NCBI GenBank assembly: GCA_007026445.1 | Contig: VDMD01000032.1 | Span: forward strand, 62,001-126,000 | From: Schizophyllum amplum | Lineage: Eukaryota > Basidiomycota > Agaricomycetes > Agaricales > Schizophyllaceae | Direction of reading: 5' to 3' | Length of the DNA: 64,000 bases | Part shown: piece by piece, positions 1-9,499 of the stretch | How the letters are laid out: the number at the start of each line of letters is the position of its first letter | How positions within the stretch are numbered: position 1 is the first letter of the stretch | The notes under the pieces: generated by a model | What the model saw: the letters and a program-made list of their open reading frames with translations, nothing else | Told to the model about the DNA's origin: nothing | Database searches by the model: none | Translations under genes and position numbers: made by a program

Positions 1-600
1 GGTGATTGAGGGGACGTGACGTGCGATCGAAGGGAGGGGCGACCGCAAGGGTGACGGAGGAGGGCGACTACGACGGTGATTGAGGAGGGCGAACGCAAGG
101 GTGATTGAGGGGGGCGATTACGACTGTGATCCAGGAGGGGGCGATTACGACGGTGATGGAGAGGAGGAGCGACCGCAACAATGGTGATGGAGGGGACGTG
201 ACGTGCGATCGAAGGGAGGGGCGACCGCAAGGGTGACGGAGAGGAGGTGATGTGTGATGGAGCGAGGGGGGGGGGGGCGAACGCAACAACGGTTGAAGGG
301 ACGAGGGGCATTGTTGAGAAGACGTCTCGGATGCGAGATCGTTGCTTTTGAGGGCGGGCATCGTGTTCGACGACGCGCGGGCATCGTGCTCGACTCTGCG
401 GCAAGGGCCCGTGGGGTTCGTACGACAAGCGCTCGTTCGGTTTGTATGGCAAGGGGGATGTTATCGGTTGCAGAGGCGTAGACGCGAGTGACGAGGAACG
501 TAGTCGCGGGTGACGGGGGAGGCGTAGCCGCGGGCGAACGGGGGTGTAGACGCGGGTGACGGGAGGCGAAGAAGCGGACGTGGAACGGGTGGCGGAGAGT
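1..600. repeat. GC-rich low-complexity tract
   Basis: Degenerate tandem DNA in which words such as GTGATGGAG, GGAGGGGCGACCGCAA and GGGCGATTACGAC recur at irregular spacing, strongest at positions 1-260. A 40-base stretch around 15-60 recurs almost exactly around 190-240. Open frames here exist on both strands and in several frames, as expected of stop-poor GC repeats, so I call no gene. Confidence 0.6.
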
Positions 601-668
601 GTGTATGCGGGCGAGTTGTTGAAGGGCGTGCGAGCTGTTGAAGGGTGTGCGATCTGTTCGCGTCTGCA

Positions 669-790
669 GGGGAGGCCGTGACATGGCGGCGCGATCGGCG
701 GACGCGTCGATCAATGACGCGCGCCGCCCGACCTCTTGTCGTGAACGATCACTGCGACGGACGTCGTCGTTCGAGGCGGTGGACGAACAA
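669..790 (+). repeat. Dispersed repeat R1, copy 1
   Basis: This stretch contains GGCGGCGCGATCGGCGGACG followed by a CGTCGATC/ATGACGCG block and an ACTGCGACGG block. The same succession appears in inverted orientation around 12,095-12,200. Conceptual translations of both copies share RRDRR(T/A)RRSMTR. It is a dispersed repeat or a remnant of a duplicated segment; I cannot tell whether it ever coded for protein. Confidence 0.55.
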
Positions 791-1158
791 GTTGAATGCG
801 TTGGACTCGCGTTGGACCCACAAACTCAGCACGCCGTACGCTCGGCTCGCGTGCTGCTCGCTGTCGCCTGTACTGACGTGACTCGCGCAGGTCGAGTGTC
901 GTGCAGGTCGACTCTCGTGGATCATGCACGCCTCTCCCCATCCACTGTCGATACTCACATGTACAAGCCTCTCGTCATACCCCAAATGCAACCAATCTCT
1001 CTCTTTACTCAGTCTCAAAACCTCCATCGCGTCGGTCCGCGCGTTATTTGTTCTCCTTCCTCCCCTTTCCCTCCGTCCTCCCCTTAGCCCCTCCCCTCAC
1101 CTTCTCTTCCGCCATGTCCTATTCACCTCACCTCCCGCTTCCCCTTCACTAACCCGAA

Positions 1159-1245
1159 GCCCTCCTAGCTCAATGACATCACAAAGCCCTGCTAGCTCAG
1201 CTGCAAGCCCTGCTAGCTCAGCTCAAAGCCCTGCTAGCTCAGTGG
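1159..1245 (+). repeat. Tandem copies of the 5' end of tRNA-Thr
   Basis: The first 16-18 nt of the tRNA gene at 1228 (GCCCTGCTAGCTCAG) also occur at 1159 (one mismatch near the start), 1186 and 1207. The last three starts, 1186, 1207 and 1228, are exactly 21 bp apart. Only the copy at 1228 continues into a full cloverleaf. The fragments keep most of the A-box sequence but lack a B box. Confidence 0.85.
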
Positions 1246-1327
1246 TAGAGCGTCGCACTCGTATCAGCCATTCATTGACACCTGATATACCATGCGAAGG
1301 TCAGTCGTTCAAGTCGGCTGTGGGGCA
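1228..1327 (+). tRNA. tRNA-Thr (anticodon CGT) with a 28-nt intron
   Basis: The sequence folds as a complete cloverleaf. The acceptor arms are GCCCTGC (1228-1234) and GTGGGGC (1320-1326, with two G-U pairs), with discriminator A at 1327. The D arm is GCTC/GAGC with the A-box TAGCTCAGTGGTAGAGCG. The anticodon stem is TCGCA/TGCGA and the T arm is AGTCG-TTCAAGT-CGGCT. The loop reads C-T-CGT-A, then an intron at 1264-1291 inserted one base 3' of the anticodon, the canonical nuclear position, then A. Anticodon CGT decodes ACG (threonine). The CCA end is not encoded, as is usual in eukaryotes. A run of T suitable for Pol III termination is not obvious directly after the gene, so the terminator is unassigned. 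Confidence 0.93.
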
Positions 1328-1579
1328 GTCCAATACCAAATACGGTCTTTTTCTCGCCCTCGCCGTCGTCATTCCTCCCCTCTCGCCCTCTCACCCCTCT
1401 CACCCCCATCCTCCCCTCGTCCTTCCAGCCTACCCCTTCCACCAGCCTACACCCCTTCCACCAGCCTACACCCCTCCTACCAGCCTACCCCCCCCCCCCC
1501 CCCCAACCCCCTTTTTATTCACAGGCTCTCGTCGAATCTCATCAAGTCTGAGTCTGAGGACGAGTCGGATCTCGTCAAG

Positions 1580-4500
1580 CCTCCCCGTTCACCCATCGAG
1601 CCGTCCCCCCGGCTTCTCGCCCGTCAAGCCTTCCCGTTCACCCGTCAAGCCTCCCCGTTCGCCCGTCAAGCCTTTACATTCGCCGTCGAGCCAGTTCCCG
1701 TTCGCCCGTCGAGCCTTCCCCCCGGCTTCTCGCCCATTGAACTCGTATCCAGCGGCTTCTCGCCCATCGAACTCGCATCCAGCGGCGCGCGAGTTACCCA
1801 TCGAGCTCGCATCCAGCGGCGCGCGAGCTTCCCATCGAACTCGCATCCCCCGGCTTCTCGCACGACGAGGCGGGCAAGTTTCCCATCGGGCGAGAGGCGA
1901 GCTCCCTCGCCCTCGGGAAGCTCGCCCTCCTCTCCCACTCGCCCGTCGACGAGCTTCCTCGCACGACGGCAATTTCTCCTCGACGAGGGCGGGCTTCTCC
2001 TCGACGAGGGAGAGTCCTCGACGACGACGACGAGGGGCGAGCTTCTCCTCATCGACGACGCCGGCGGGCTGCCTCCTTCGCACGACGACGCCGGCGGGCT
2101 GCCTCGCACGTCGACGAGGCGGACTCCTCGCACGCCGCCCGGGGGCTGCCTCCCTCACCGCCGCCGGCGCGGTCGACTCCTCGTCACGACAGAGCTCCCT
2201 CGCACGACGAGCTTCTTGCACGTCGACGAGAGGCGAATTCTCCTCATCGACGAATTCTCCTCAACGACGGCGAGAGGCGGGCTGCCTCGCACGACAACGA
2301 AGGCGAATTCTCATCGACGGCGAGCTTCTCATCGACGACGAGCTTCCCAGCGGCGCGCGAGCTTCTCATCGACGAGGGGCGAGCTTCTCCTCGCACGACG
2401 GGGCGAGCTTCCCATCGACGACGAGGCGGGTCTCCATCGACGCGGGCTTCTCCTCGACGACGTCGAGTTCTCCTCGACGACGAGGCGGGCTTCCCATCGA
2501 CGGGGCTCCCTTCTCGCACGCCGACGAGGGGCGGGCTCCTTCGCACGACGAGGGAGGTGGACTCGCCCGACGAGGCGGGCGAGCTTCTCCTCGACGACGA
2601 GCTTCCCATCGACGGCGACAACGAATTCTCCTCGACGACGACGATTTCTCCTCGACGACGAACTTCTCCTCGACAGTGCTCTCCTCCTCCCTCCCTCCTC
2701 TTCACCTCTCCTCCTCCCTCCCTCCCTCCTCGCCTCGCACAACGCCGACTCCAGGCTGCCTCCCTCCTCGCCTCTCCTCCTTCCTCCCTCCTCGCCTCTC
2801 CTCCTTCCTCCCTCCTCGCCTCTCCACCGGGCTGCCTCTCCTCACCTCTCCTCCTCGCACGCCTCTCCTCCGGGCTCCCTCCTCGCCTCTCCTTCGCCAC
2901 GACGCCGGTGGGCTCCCTCTCTCCTCCGGGCTCCCTCCTCGCCTCTCCTCCAGGCTCCCTCCTCGCCTCTCCTCCTCGCATGCCGACGACGGGGCTCCCT
3001 CCTCGCACGCCCACGACGAGCTACCTCCTCGCCTATCCTCCAGGCTCCCTCCTCGCCTATCCTCCAGGATCCCTCCTCGCCTCTCCTCCGGGCGTGCTTC
3101 TCGCACGCCTCTCCTCGCCGCCTCAGGCGAGCTCCTCATCCTCCTCCTCGCCTCTCCACCGGGCTGCCTCGTCGTGCCTCCTCCGGGCTCCCTAGGCTGC
3201 CTCGCCCATCGACGCCGGCGGGCTCCCTCCTCGCCTATCCTCCTCCCTCCCTCCTCGCACGACGCCGAGGCGGGCTCCTCGCCACTCCTCCGGGCTCCCT
3301 CCTTCGCCCGTCGAGCCGAGCTTCCCTTCGACGACGAGGGCGAGCTTCCCATCGACGAGGCGAGCTTCCCTTCGACGACGAGCTTCCCATCGACGAGGGC
3401 GAGCTTCTCTTCGACGAGCTCCCTCGCACGTCGACGAGGGGCGAATTCTCCTCGACGACGAGCTCCCTCGCACGACGAGCTCCTCGACGACGAGGGGCGA
3501 GCTCCTTCCTCGACGACGAGAGGCGAGCTTCTCCTCGACGACGACGAGTCCTCGGACGACGAGCTTCCCATCGGGCGAGGGGCGAGACGGGGGCGAGGGG
3601 GATTTTCGCAGAGCGGGGTCGACGACGACGAGCTCCCTCGCACGAAGACGAGGGCGAGTTCCCCTCGCACGCCGACGAGGCGGGCCGCCTCTCCTCCTCA
3701 CACGCCTCCTTCTCCTCCTCGCCTCTCCTCCATCGACGGCGACGGCGAGCTCCCTCGCCCGGTCGCCCTCTCGCCCCTCGCCCCTCTCCTCGCCTCTCCT
3801 CCGGGCTCCTTCCTCGACGACGGCGAGGCGAGCTTCCCATCGACGACGACAGGGCTCTCCTCCGGGCTCCCTCCTCGACGACGAGGGCGAGCTACCCATC
3901 GACGAGCCTTCCTCGCACGACAACGGGGCGGCCTCCTCGCCCCTCCTCCGGGCTCCCTCATCGACGACGAGGCGGGCTACCCATCGACGAGGGGCGAGTT
4001 TCCTCTCCTCCAGGCTCCCTCGCCTCTCCTTCCTCCCTCCAGGCTCCCTAGGCTGCCTCCTCCGGGCTCCCTCCTCGCCTCTCCTCACCTCTCCTCCAGG
4101 CTGCCTCCTCGCACGACGACTCAGGCGGACTCCCTCCTTCGCCTCTCCTCGCCTCCTCCTCCGGACTCCCTCCTCGCACGCCGAAGGCGGACACCCTCCT
4201 TCGCACGACAAGGCTCCCTCCCTCGCCTCTCCTCCTCCTCTCCTCCGGGCTGCCTCCTCGCATGACGCCCGGGGGCTGCCTGGCACGACGCCCGGGGGCT
4301 GCCTCGCCACGGCGGCGCGAGCGACTCCTCGCACGACAGGGCGGGCTTCCTCTCCTCTCCACCGGGCTCCCTCCTCCCCGCCTCTCCTCCGTGCCGGCTC
4401 CTCGCCTCTCCTCGACGAGGCGGGCTGCCTCCAGGCTCCCTCCTCCGGACTGCCTCACTTGCCTCTCCTCCTCGCCTCGCCTCTCCTCCGGGCTCCCTCC

Positions 4501-6060
4501 TCGTCTCTCCTCCGGCCTCCCTCCTCGCCTCTCCTCCCTCCTCGCCACGTCAACGAGGCTCCTTCCTCGCCTCTCCTCCTTCGCATGACGCCCGGGGGCT
4601 GCCTGGCACGACGCCCGGGGGCTCCCTCCTTCGCACGACGACGACGAGGTCGAGCTTCTCGCCGCGACGAGGCGAGTTCTCCTCGACGACGAAGGCGAGG
4701 CAGGCTTCTCGACGACGAGGCGGGCTCCTCGCATGATGACGAGGCGAGCTTTTCCTCGACGACGAGGGCGAGTTCTCCTCGACGACGAGTTCTCCTCGAC
4801 GAGGCGAGCTTCTCATCGACGACGACGAGTTACCCATCGACAACGAGGCGAGCTTCTCGCCACGACGAGGCGAGTCCTCCATCGACGACGACGAGAGGCG
4901 AGCTTCTCCTCGCCTCTCCTCGCACGCCTCTCCTCCTCACCTCTCCTCCTCCGGGCTGCCTCCTCGCCTCTCCTCCTCCGGGCTCCTTCCTCGCCTGTCC
5001 TCCGGGCTCCCTCCTTCGCACGACGACGACGAGGGCTCCCTCGCACGTCGCCGAGGGCTGCCTCTCCTCTCATCGACGACGCCGAGGCGGGCTGCCTCGC
5101 CACGGCTGCGCGAGCGACTCCTCGACGACGCCCGGGGGCTGCCTCGCACGACGAGTTCTCCTCGACGAGAGGCGAGTTCTCCCTCGACGAGCTTCCTCCT
5201 CGCCTCGACGAGCTCCCTCGCACGCCGACGAGGGCGAGTCCTTCCTCGACGACGAGGGGCGAGTTCTCCTCGACGACGAGGGCAATTTCTCCTCGACGAC
5301 GAGGCTGCCTCGCCACGAAACCGAGGCTCCCTCACCGCCGCCTCAGGCGGGCTCCCTCACCGCCGCCTCAGGCGGACTCCCTCCTCGCCCCTCCACCGGG
5401 CTCCCTCCTCGCCTCTCCTCTGGGCTCCCTCACCGCCGCCTCAGGCGGACTCCCTCTCGCACGACGATGGTCGAATTCTCCTCGCATGACGAGCTCCCTC
5501 CTCGCCACGTCGACACCGGCGGGCTTCTCCTCGCCTCTCCTCCTCGCCTCCTCTCCTCGCCTGTCCTCCCTCCTCGCCCGTCGAGAGGCGAGCTTCCCAT
5601 CGACGACGAGTTCTCCCCTCAACGACGAGTTCTCCTCGACGACGAGTTCTCCCCTCGACGACGACGAGTTCTCCTCGCACGACGACGAAGGCGGACTCCC
5701 TCGCACGACGACGACGACGACGAGCTCCCTCGCACGGCGAACTCCCTCGCACGACGAGGGAGGTGGGCTCTTCTCGCACGCCGACGAAGGCTTCTCCGAG
5801 AGGCGACGAGTTCTCCTCATCGACGGCGCGGTCGACTCCTCGCACGACGAGCTTCCCATCGACGGCGAGGCGGGCTTCTCGCCTCTCCTCCCTCGCCACG
5901 CCTCTCCTCACCTCCTCGCACGACGAGGGCGATCTCCTCGACGAAGGCGAGGGGGATTTTCGCAGAGCGGGGTCGACGATTTTAACAGAGCGGCAAGGGA
6001 GACTTATGATGCAGAGCGGGGTCGACGAGTTATCATGCAGAGCGGTGAGGGCGACGGCGG
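1580..6060. repeat. Satellite-like array 1 (CGACGACGAG / GAGCTTCCC words)
   Basis: About 4.5 kb built almost wholly from short recurring words: CTCCTCGACGACGAG, GCGAGCTTCCCATCGACG, CTCCGGGCTCCCTCCTCGC, GACGCCCGGGGGCTGCCT and GCACGACGA. The order varies and there is no fixed period. A 20-base word, GGGGGATTTTCGCAGAGCGG, occurs at 3597 and 5951. Stop codons are rare by composition, so frames of more than 1,000 codons open on both strands at once; their products would be S/R/P/L low-complexity strings. I treat it as noncoding repeat. The GAGCTTCCC word is shared with the arrays at 12.9, 17.1 and 22.8 kb. Confidence 0.8.
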
Positions 6061-6161
6061 TGGTTAACGGACGATGGCGGCGGCGAACGGCGAGAGAATG
6101 CACTAAGTACATGTGTGAAAAGGCGGAGCCTAAGTACATGACTGGCCTCTATGTTAGCTCA

Positions 6162-6229
6162 TGCACGACGCTACTCCTGCACGACGCTACTCCTGCACGA
6201 CGCTACTCCTGCACGACGTTACTCCTGCG
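6162..6229 (+). repeat. 16-bp tandem repeat
   Basis: Four consecutive copies of TGCACGACGCTACTCC; the last has one substitution. It lies between array 1 and the F-box gene. Confidence 0.9.
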
Positions 6230-6317
6230 AAGGTAAGTCAGAATTTTGGGCAAAGGCAAGGATGAGGGCGCTGGCAATGCTCACTCTGAATCGGTTGTAT
6301 GTGACTGCTCCGACTCG

Positions 6318-6437
6318 TCCATCGTGGAATCGCCGACCGCATCCATCGCAGGATCGCCTACCACGTCCATCGTGGAATCGCCAACCGCATCCATCGTGGA
6401 ATCGCCAACCACATCCATCGCGGGATCGCCGACTATA
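6318..6437 (-). repeat. 24-bp tandem repeat in a former coding 3' end
   Basis: Five copies of a 24-bp unit beginning TCCATCGTGGAATCGCC. On the minus strand the unit is in frame and encodes VGDSTMDA/VGDPAMDV octapeptides. This frame continues the C-terminus that the adjacent F-box gene would have without the 26-bp duplication at 6566. Confidence 0.85.
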
Positions 6438-6513
6438 TTCAAGGCTGCGACCATCGTACCGCAAACTCGTCTCTTCCTCGCCCTAGACGCGTATATCTCT
6501 TGCTGCATTTCAG

Positions 6514-7857
6514 TCATCCTGGCCAGTGGTATCGAGCCACTGTGTCCGTAGAGTAGGTCCATCGCGCGCAATTTCGGGACGAGCGGCAGGAGCGCAATTT
6601 CGGGACGAGCGGCAGGACATCGTTCTGGCAGATCAAGCTTCTCATGAGCTCCTCGGAGACCGCCGAGTGGGTGATGGAGACCGCCGAGTGGGTGATGGAG
6701 ACCGCCGAGTGGGCGATGGAGACCGCCGAGTGGGCGATGTACAGTTCTTCAAGGGCGTCGAGTCTTTCCAGCACGCGGAGCAGCTTTAGTCCCGGGTCGG
6801 AGTGCAGGTTGTCAAGAAGGAGATGAGCGAGGTGCTGGAGGGAGTGGCGCGTGGTATAGTCCAAGAGGACATCAAGAAAATACGCTGGCGGGTCATAGAC
6901 GTGAAGTTCGATGAGATTTGGCGCTTCGATGTGCGAGAGTAGTAGCGCGCACGCCTCGTATTCGAGCTCCAAGGCGGTCAGTGCATGCATCGCGCAGGCG
7001 CTCGTGAGAGGGTTGGTCGGCGTGGTCTCGAGTGACAAAGGGATCAGCGGCATACTGATATCGAGCTGCTGAAGCGTGGCGTCACATTGCTGCAGCAGAG
7101 GCATGATATGCGTGATGGGAAATGAGGCCATGGTGCTGATGGATACCCTGACCAGCGCACGCGACGTGCGCAGGACTAACTGTCTGTCGCTCGTCACCTT
7201 GGCGATTGTGAGCCTCAGTTTCTGCAGCCGCGGAGCATCGAAGCGAGAGACGAGTCCTTCTTCTTCGGGCCCTTCATCGGATATGATACCCAGCGACAGG
7301 AGATTCGGAGTGACGTACAGGTCGCTCCCGGCGCAGACCGCGCCTGCCTTGCCGATGAGTGAGGCGGAGCGCCACCTGGAAGCGTATGGGCGAAGTGTCT
7401 CGAGGAAGAGTTGTACGACGGCGGTTGAGCGACAGAACAGGTCGAGCGGGGCGTCGCCTGTGAGGGAGATGTAGTGCGTCATATATAACTCCAGATCGCG
7501 CCGAGACGACACGGCCACACACGTCCACAGCTGCGGCGTGCCACTGCGCGCGAGTGTCCGCCAGAGGGTGCTGACGTGTGATACGGTTCGAGCCATGGCG
7601 AGTTGACTGTAGTGGTCCTCCGAGCGTGTGGTGGCGATGAAAATGTCCAGCAGGACGTCCGAGACGAGGCGATGGACAGGAGCGACGTCCGATCGGTGGA
7701 CGTCCAAGGCTGCGACTTGCTGGCGCTGGTGGCTTGACGTGTGAGTTGGATTGAGCTGAGTGTCGAGGACAGATGAATACTCGAGAAGCGCCGAGTTGGC
7801 TGCATGGCGAGACGAAACAAGACCGCTGCGCTGTGCGTCTATACCGGGATCAGACAT
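6514..7857 (-). CDS. F-box protein with altered C-terminus
   Basis: A single-exon frame of 447 codons starting at ATG 7857. After a Q/H/R-rich N-terminus, residues about 59-74 (VHRLVSDVLLDIFI) match the start of the F-box seen in Agaricomycete F-box families, followed by the usual W and C positions (TLWRTLARSGTPQLWTCVAV) and a leucine-rich, LRR-like body. Such proteins normally act as SCF ubiquitin-ligase substrate adaptors through Skp1; that role is inferred from the family. Near the C-terminus a 21-bp repeat (6656-6739) encodes HSAVSIA/T heptads. Just after it, a tandem duplication of 26 bp at 6566-6617 shifts the frame, so the protein ends on an unrelated tail at 6514, while the apparent ancestral frame runs on to 6281. 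It is probably expressed but variant; a sequencing or assembly error in the repeat is possible. Confidence 0.75.
   Translation of the reverse strand: MSDPGIDAQRSGLVSSRHAANSALLEYSSVLDTQLNPTHTSSHQRQQVAALDVHRSDVAPVHRLVSDVLLDIFIATTRSEDHYSQLAMARTVSHVSTLWRTLARSGTPQLWTCVAVSSRRDLELYMTHYISLTGDAPLDLFCRSTAVVQLFLETLRPYASRWRSASLIGKAGAVCAGSDLYVTPNLLSLGIISDEGPEEEGLVSRFDAPRLQKLRLTIAKVTSDRQLVLRTSRALVRVSISTMASFPITHIMPLLQQCDATLQQLDISMPLIPLSLETTPTNPLTSACAMHALTALELEYEACALLLSHIEAPNLIELHVYDPPAYFLDVLLDYTTRHSLQHLAHLLLDNLHSDPGLKLLRVLERLDALEELYIAHSAVSIAHSAVSITHSAVSITHSAVSEELMRSLICQNDVLPLVPKLRSCRSSRNCARWTYSTDTVARYHWPG
6566..6617. repeat. 26-bp tandem duplication causing a frameshift
   Basis: Two perfect head-to-tail copies of a 26-bp unit (starting GCGCAATTTCGGGACGAGCG) at 6566-6591 and 6592-6617, inside the F-box frame. 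On the minus strand both encode parts of LPLVPKLR, the second in a shifted frame. Confidence 0.92.
6656..6739 (-). repeat. 21-bp coding minisatellite
   Basis: Four copies of GAGACCGCCGAGTGGGTGATG (with T/C variants). The length is a multiple of three, adding HSAVSIA/T heptads to the F-box protein without changing frame. Confidence 0.92.
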
Positions 7858-8694
7858 CGCGCTCTGCAGCGCTACGATAGCTTCAGGCGAGAGGTGCTGT
7901 CTCGTTCAACATGAGAGGCAGTAAAATGGCCGGCAATTAGACCTACATTGAGTGTGATGGCGCAGACCGCGAAGGGCGCTGAAGACAAGGGGCTGACAGG
8001 CTGTGTCGCGTCCGAATCAGGAAAAGGGCCTTTGGACCTCAGGCCGCCCCGTGGTGCCTGAGTGTGCCTCAAGCGCGCTCAGGGAGGCCAAGTCGTCAGG
8101 TCAAAGGTAACGCGGTCCCGAATCCTTGAGGCGACCTGAGGCTGCTCCGATCTACCTGAGACACGGCCATTCAATAACTGTAAGCTTGAGGAGAAGGGTA
8201 CATCTGGGGTATATTTGTGGCATTCCGACACTGTCACTCATTTCATTTGCATGCAAAACCAATGTATATTTTGATTTTCTACTACTAGGACGAGTCTATC
8301 TACAACTACATACAATGGTATATAAAGCGAGAGCCAGACTGTACCATACAGAAGCCTAGCTCTACGAGCACTGCTGGTGGCACCTATGAGCAACACGGCA
8401 TGGAGGATATGTAAAAGCTGAACGTACAATGTGCGTTCTTGACTAGGTAGGAGGGCATAATGGAACGGAGAGCATGCTGGCATCGTAGCACACTGAGCGG
8501 ACTAGAAATCACATAAGTAAGAGGATGCGTGGATATGTAGCGGAACGCACCCAATGCGCACGACCGACATCAGAGATTTCGGGATTTTGAGATAAAGCCT
8601 TTTACCACTCACAATGATGCGCCATCATGGCACGGTCTGATCAGCCGTTGTAAGCGCCTTGTACTACGCCACCATTCTGGTAAGGTATGATAAG
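7858..8694. other. Intergenic, no gene seen
   Basis: No frame with protein-like composition. It probably contains the promoter of the minus-strand F-box gene. The stretch 8030-8150 has several CCTCAGG/CCTGAGG words in both orientations, which could be the remnant of a small inverted-repeat element. Confidence 0.4.
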
Positions 8695-9057
8695 TCATTG
8701 CCTGAGCGCAAACGGACTATATGCAGCCGGTAAGCTCTTGTAAAGCTTTTCCCAGAGTGGCAGTCGTTGGGCAACCTCGTGCCGTATTGTACCAGTCTGG
8801 AGATTGTTTGCCATTGTAGGAGGCCAGTGGTAGGTCACTGCCGCGGCAGGCTTGTCGGAGTCGTAATAAGCAAGCCCAAACCACTCGTCGAGACTCATGC
8901 ATCGCTGATAGGTCACTTTGTAAATCTGATAAGTAGTAAGGCTCTTGTACATGGTCCACCTTGGACTCTGGAGCATTTGAGCAAGGCTCGATTCAGCGCG
9001 CTCGCGTTCACGAGGCGTCGCGGCGTCACACGAATGAACAAGTCTGAAACAAGTCAA
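8695..9057 (-). CDS. Hypothetical protein, possible exon
   Basis: A minus-strand frame of up to 120 codons. From an internal ATG at about 8976 the composition is protein-like: TYQIYKVTYQRCMSLDEWFG, then PLWEKLYKSLPAAYSP near the end, rich in W, Y and L and unlike the low-complexity frames around it. I do not recognise the family and cannot assign a start or confirm introns. It may be one exon of a larger gene or a relic. Confidence 0.3.
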   Translation of the reverse strand: MTCFRLVHSCDAATPRERERAESSLAQMLQSPRWTMYKSLTTYQIYKVTYQRCMSLDEWFGLAYYDSDKPAAAVTYHWPPTMANNLQTGTIRHEVAQRLPLWEKLYKSLPAAYSPFALRQ

Positions 9058-9369
9058 AATGCCCGGCCCTCAAGTCGGCGTTACTTCCCGGATTTTTACG
9101 AACCACCGCTCTTGGCTCGCAACCCCCACCTTCCTTACGTGTGCCGCGGTGCGCGCTTCGAGTAGCAAGTACTCGCGCACATGCCGGAGGGCTACCGGAC
9201 GCGTAATTCCCGACTATCCTCTACCTTTCGTCTCGTTGTCAGGGAGCTGCAGGAGCACAGTATCCTCCGAGTCGTACGACGCGGGGAGCTAATACAGAGG
9301 CGCGACGTAGTACGACGTGCGCGACTAGGACGAACATGGCGTAGGAGGCAGAGAAGGATGGGGAGGGGT

Positions 9370-9450
9370 CTAGCGACGCGTCTCGCGGGGCTCGTCGTCG
9401 TCGTCGAGCACCTCAAGGTTGTTTCCGGTGTCGCGCAGGAAGGGGTCCAT
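9370..9450 (-). CDS. Possible C-terminal exon of an unidentified gene
   Basis: Minus-strand sequence reads MDPFLRDTGNNLEVLDDDDE and ends in PRETRR and a stop at 9370. The acidic tail and ordinary composition suggest coding sequence. The frame is open upstream to about 9480, where a possible AAAG acceptor lies; no upstream exon was identified. Confidence 0.25.
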   Translation of the reverse strand: MDPFLRDTGNNLEVLDDDDEPRETRR

Positions 9451-9499
9451 GGCAGAAGTGCGAGGTGCGTCGCTCTTTGCGCTGTCCTTTCATATCCTG

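Noticed and set aside
1..600. Subtelomeric or telomeric repeat at the window start
   Set aside because: No TTAGGG-type repeat on either strand; only degenerate GTGATGGAG-like words.
924..4265. A 1,113-codon plus-strand frame across the tRNA and array 1
   Set aside because: It runs through the tRNA gene, has S/R/P/L low-complexity translation, and equally long frames exist in other frames and on the other strand.
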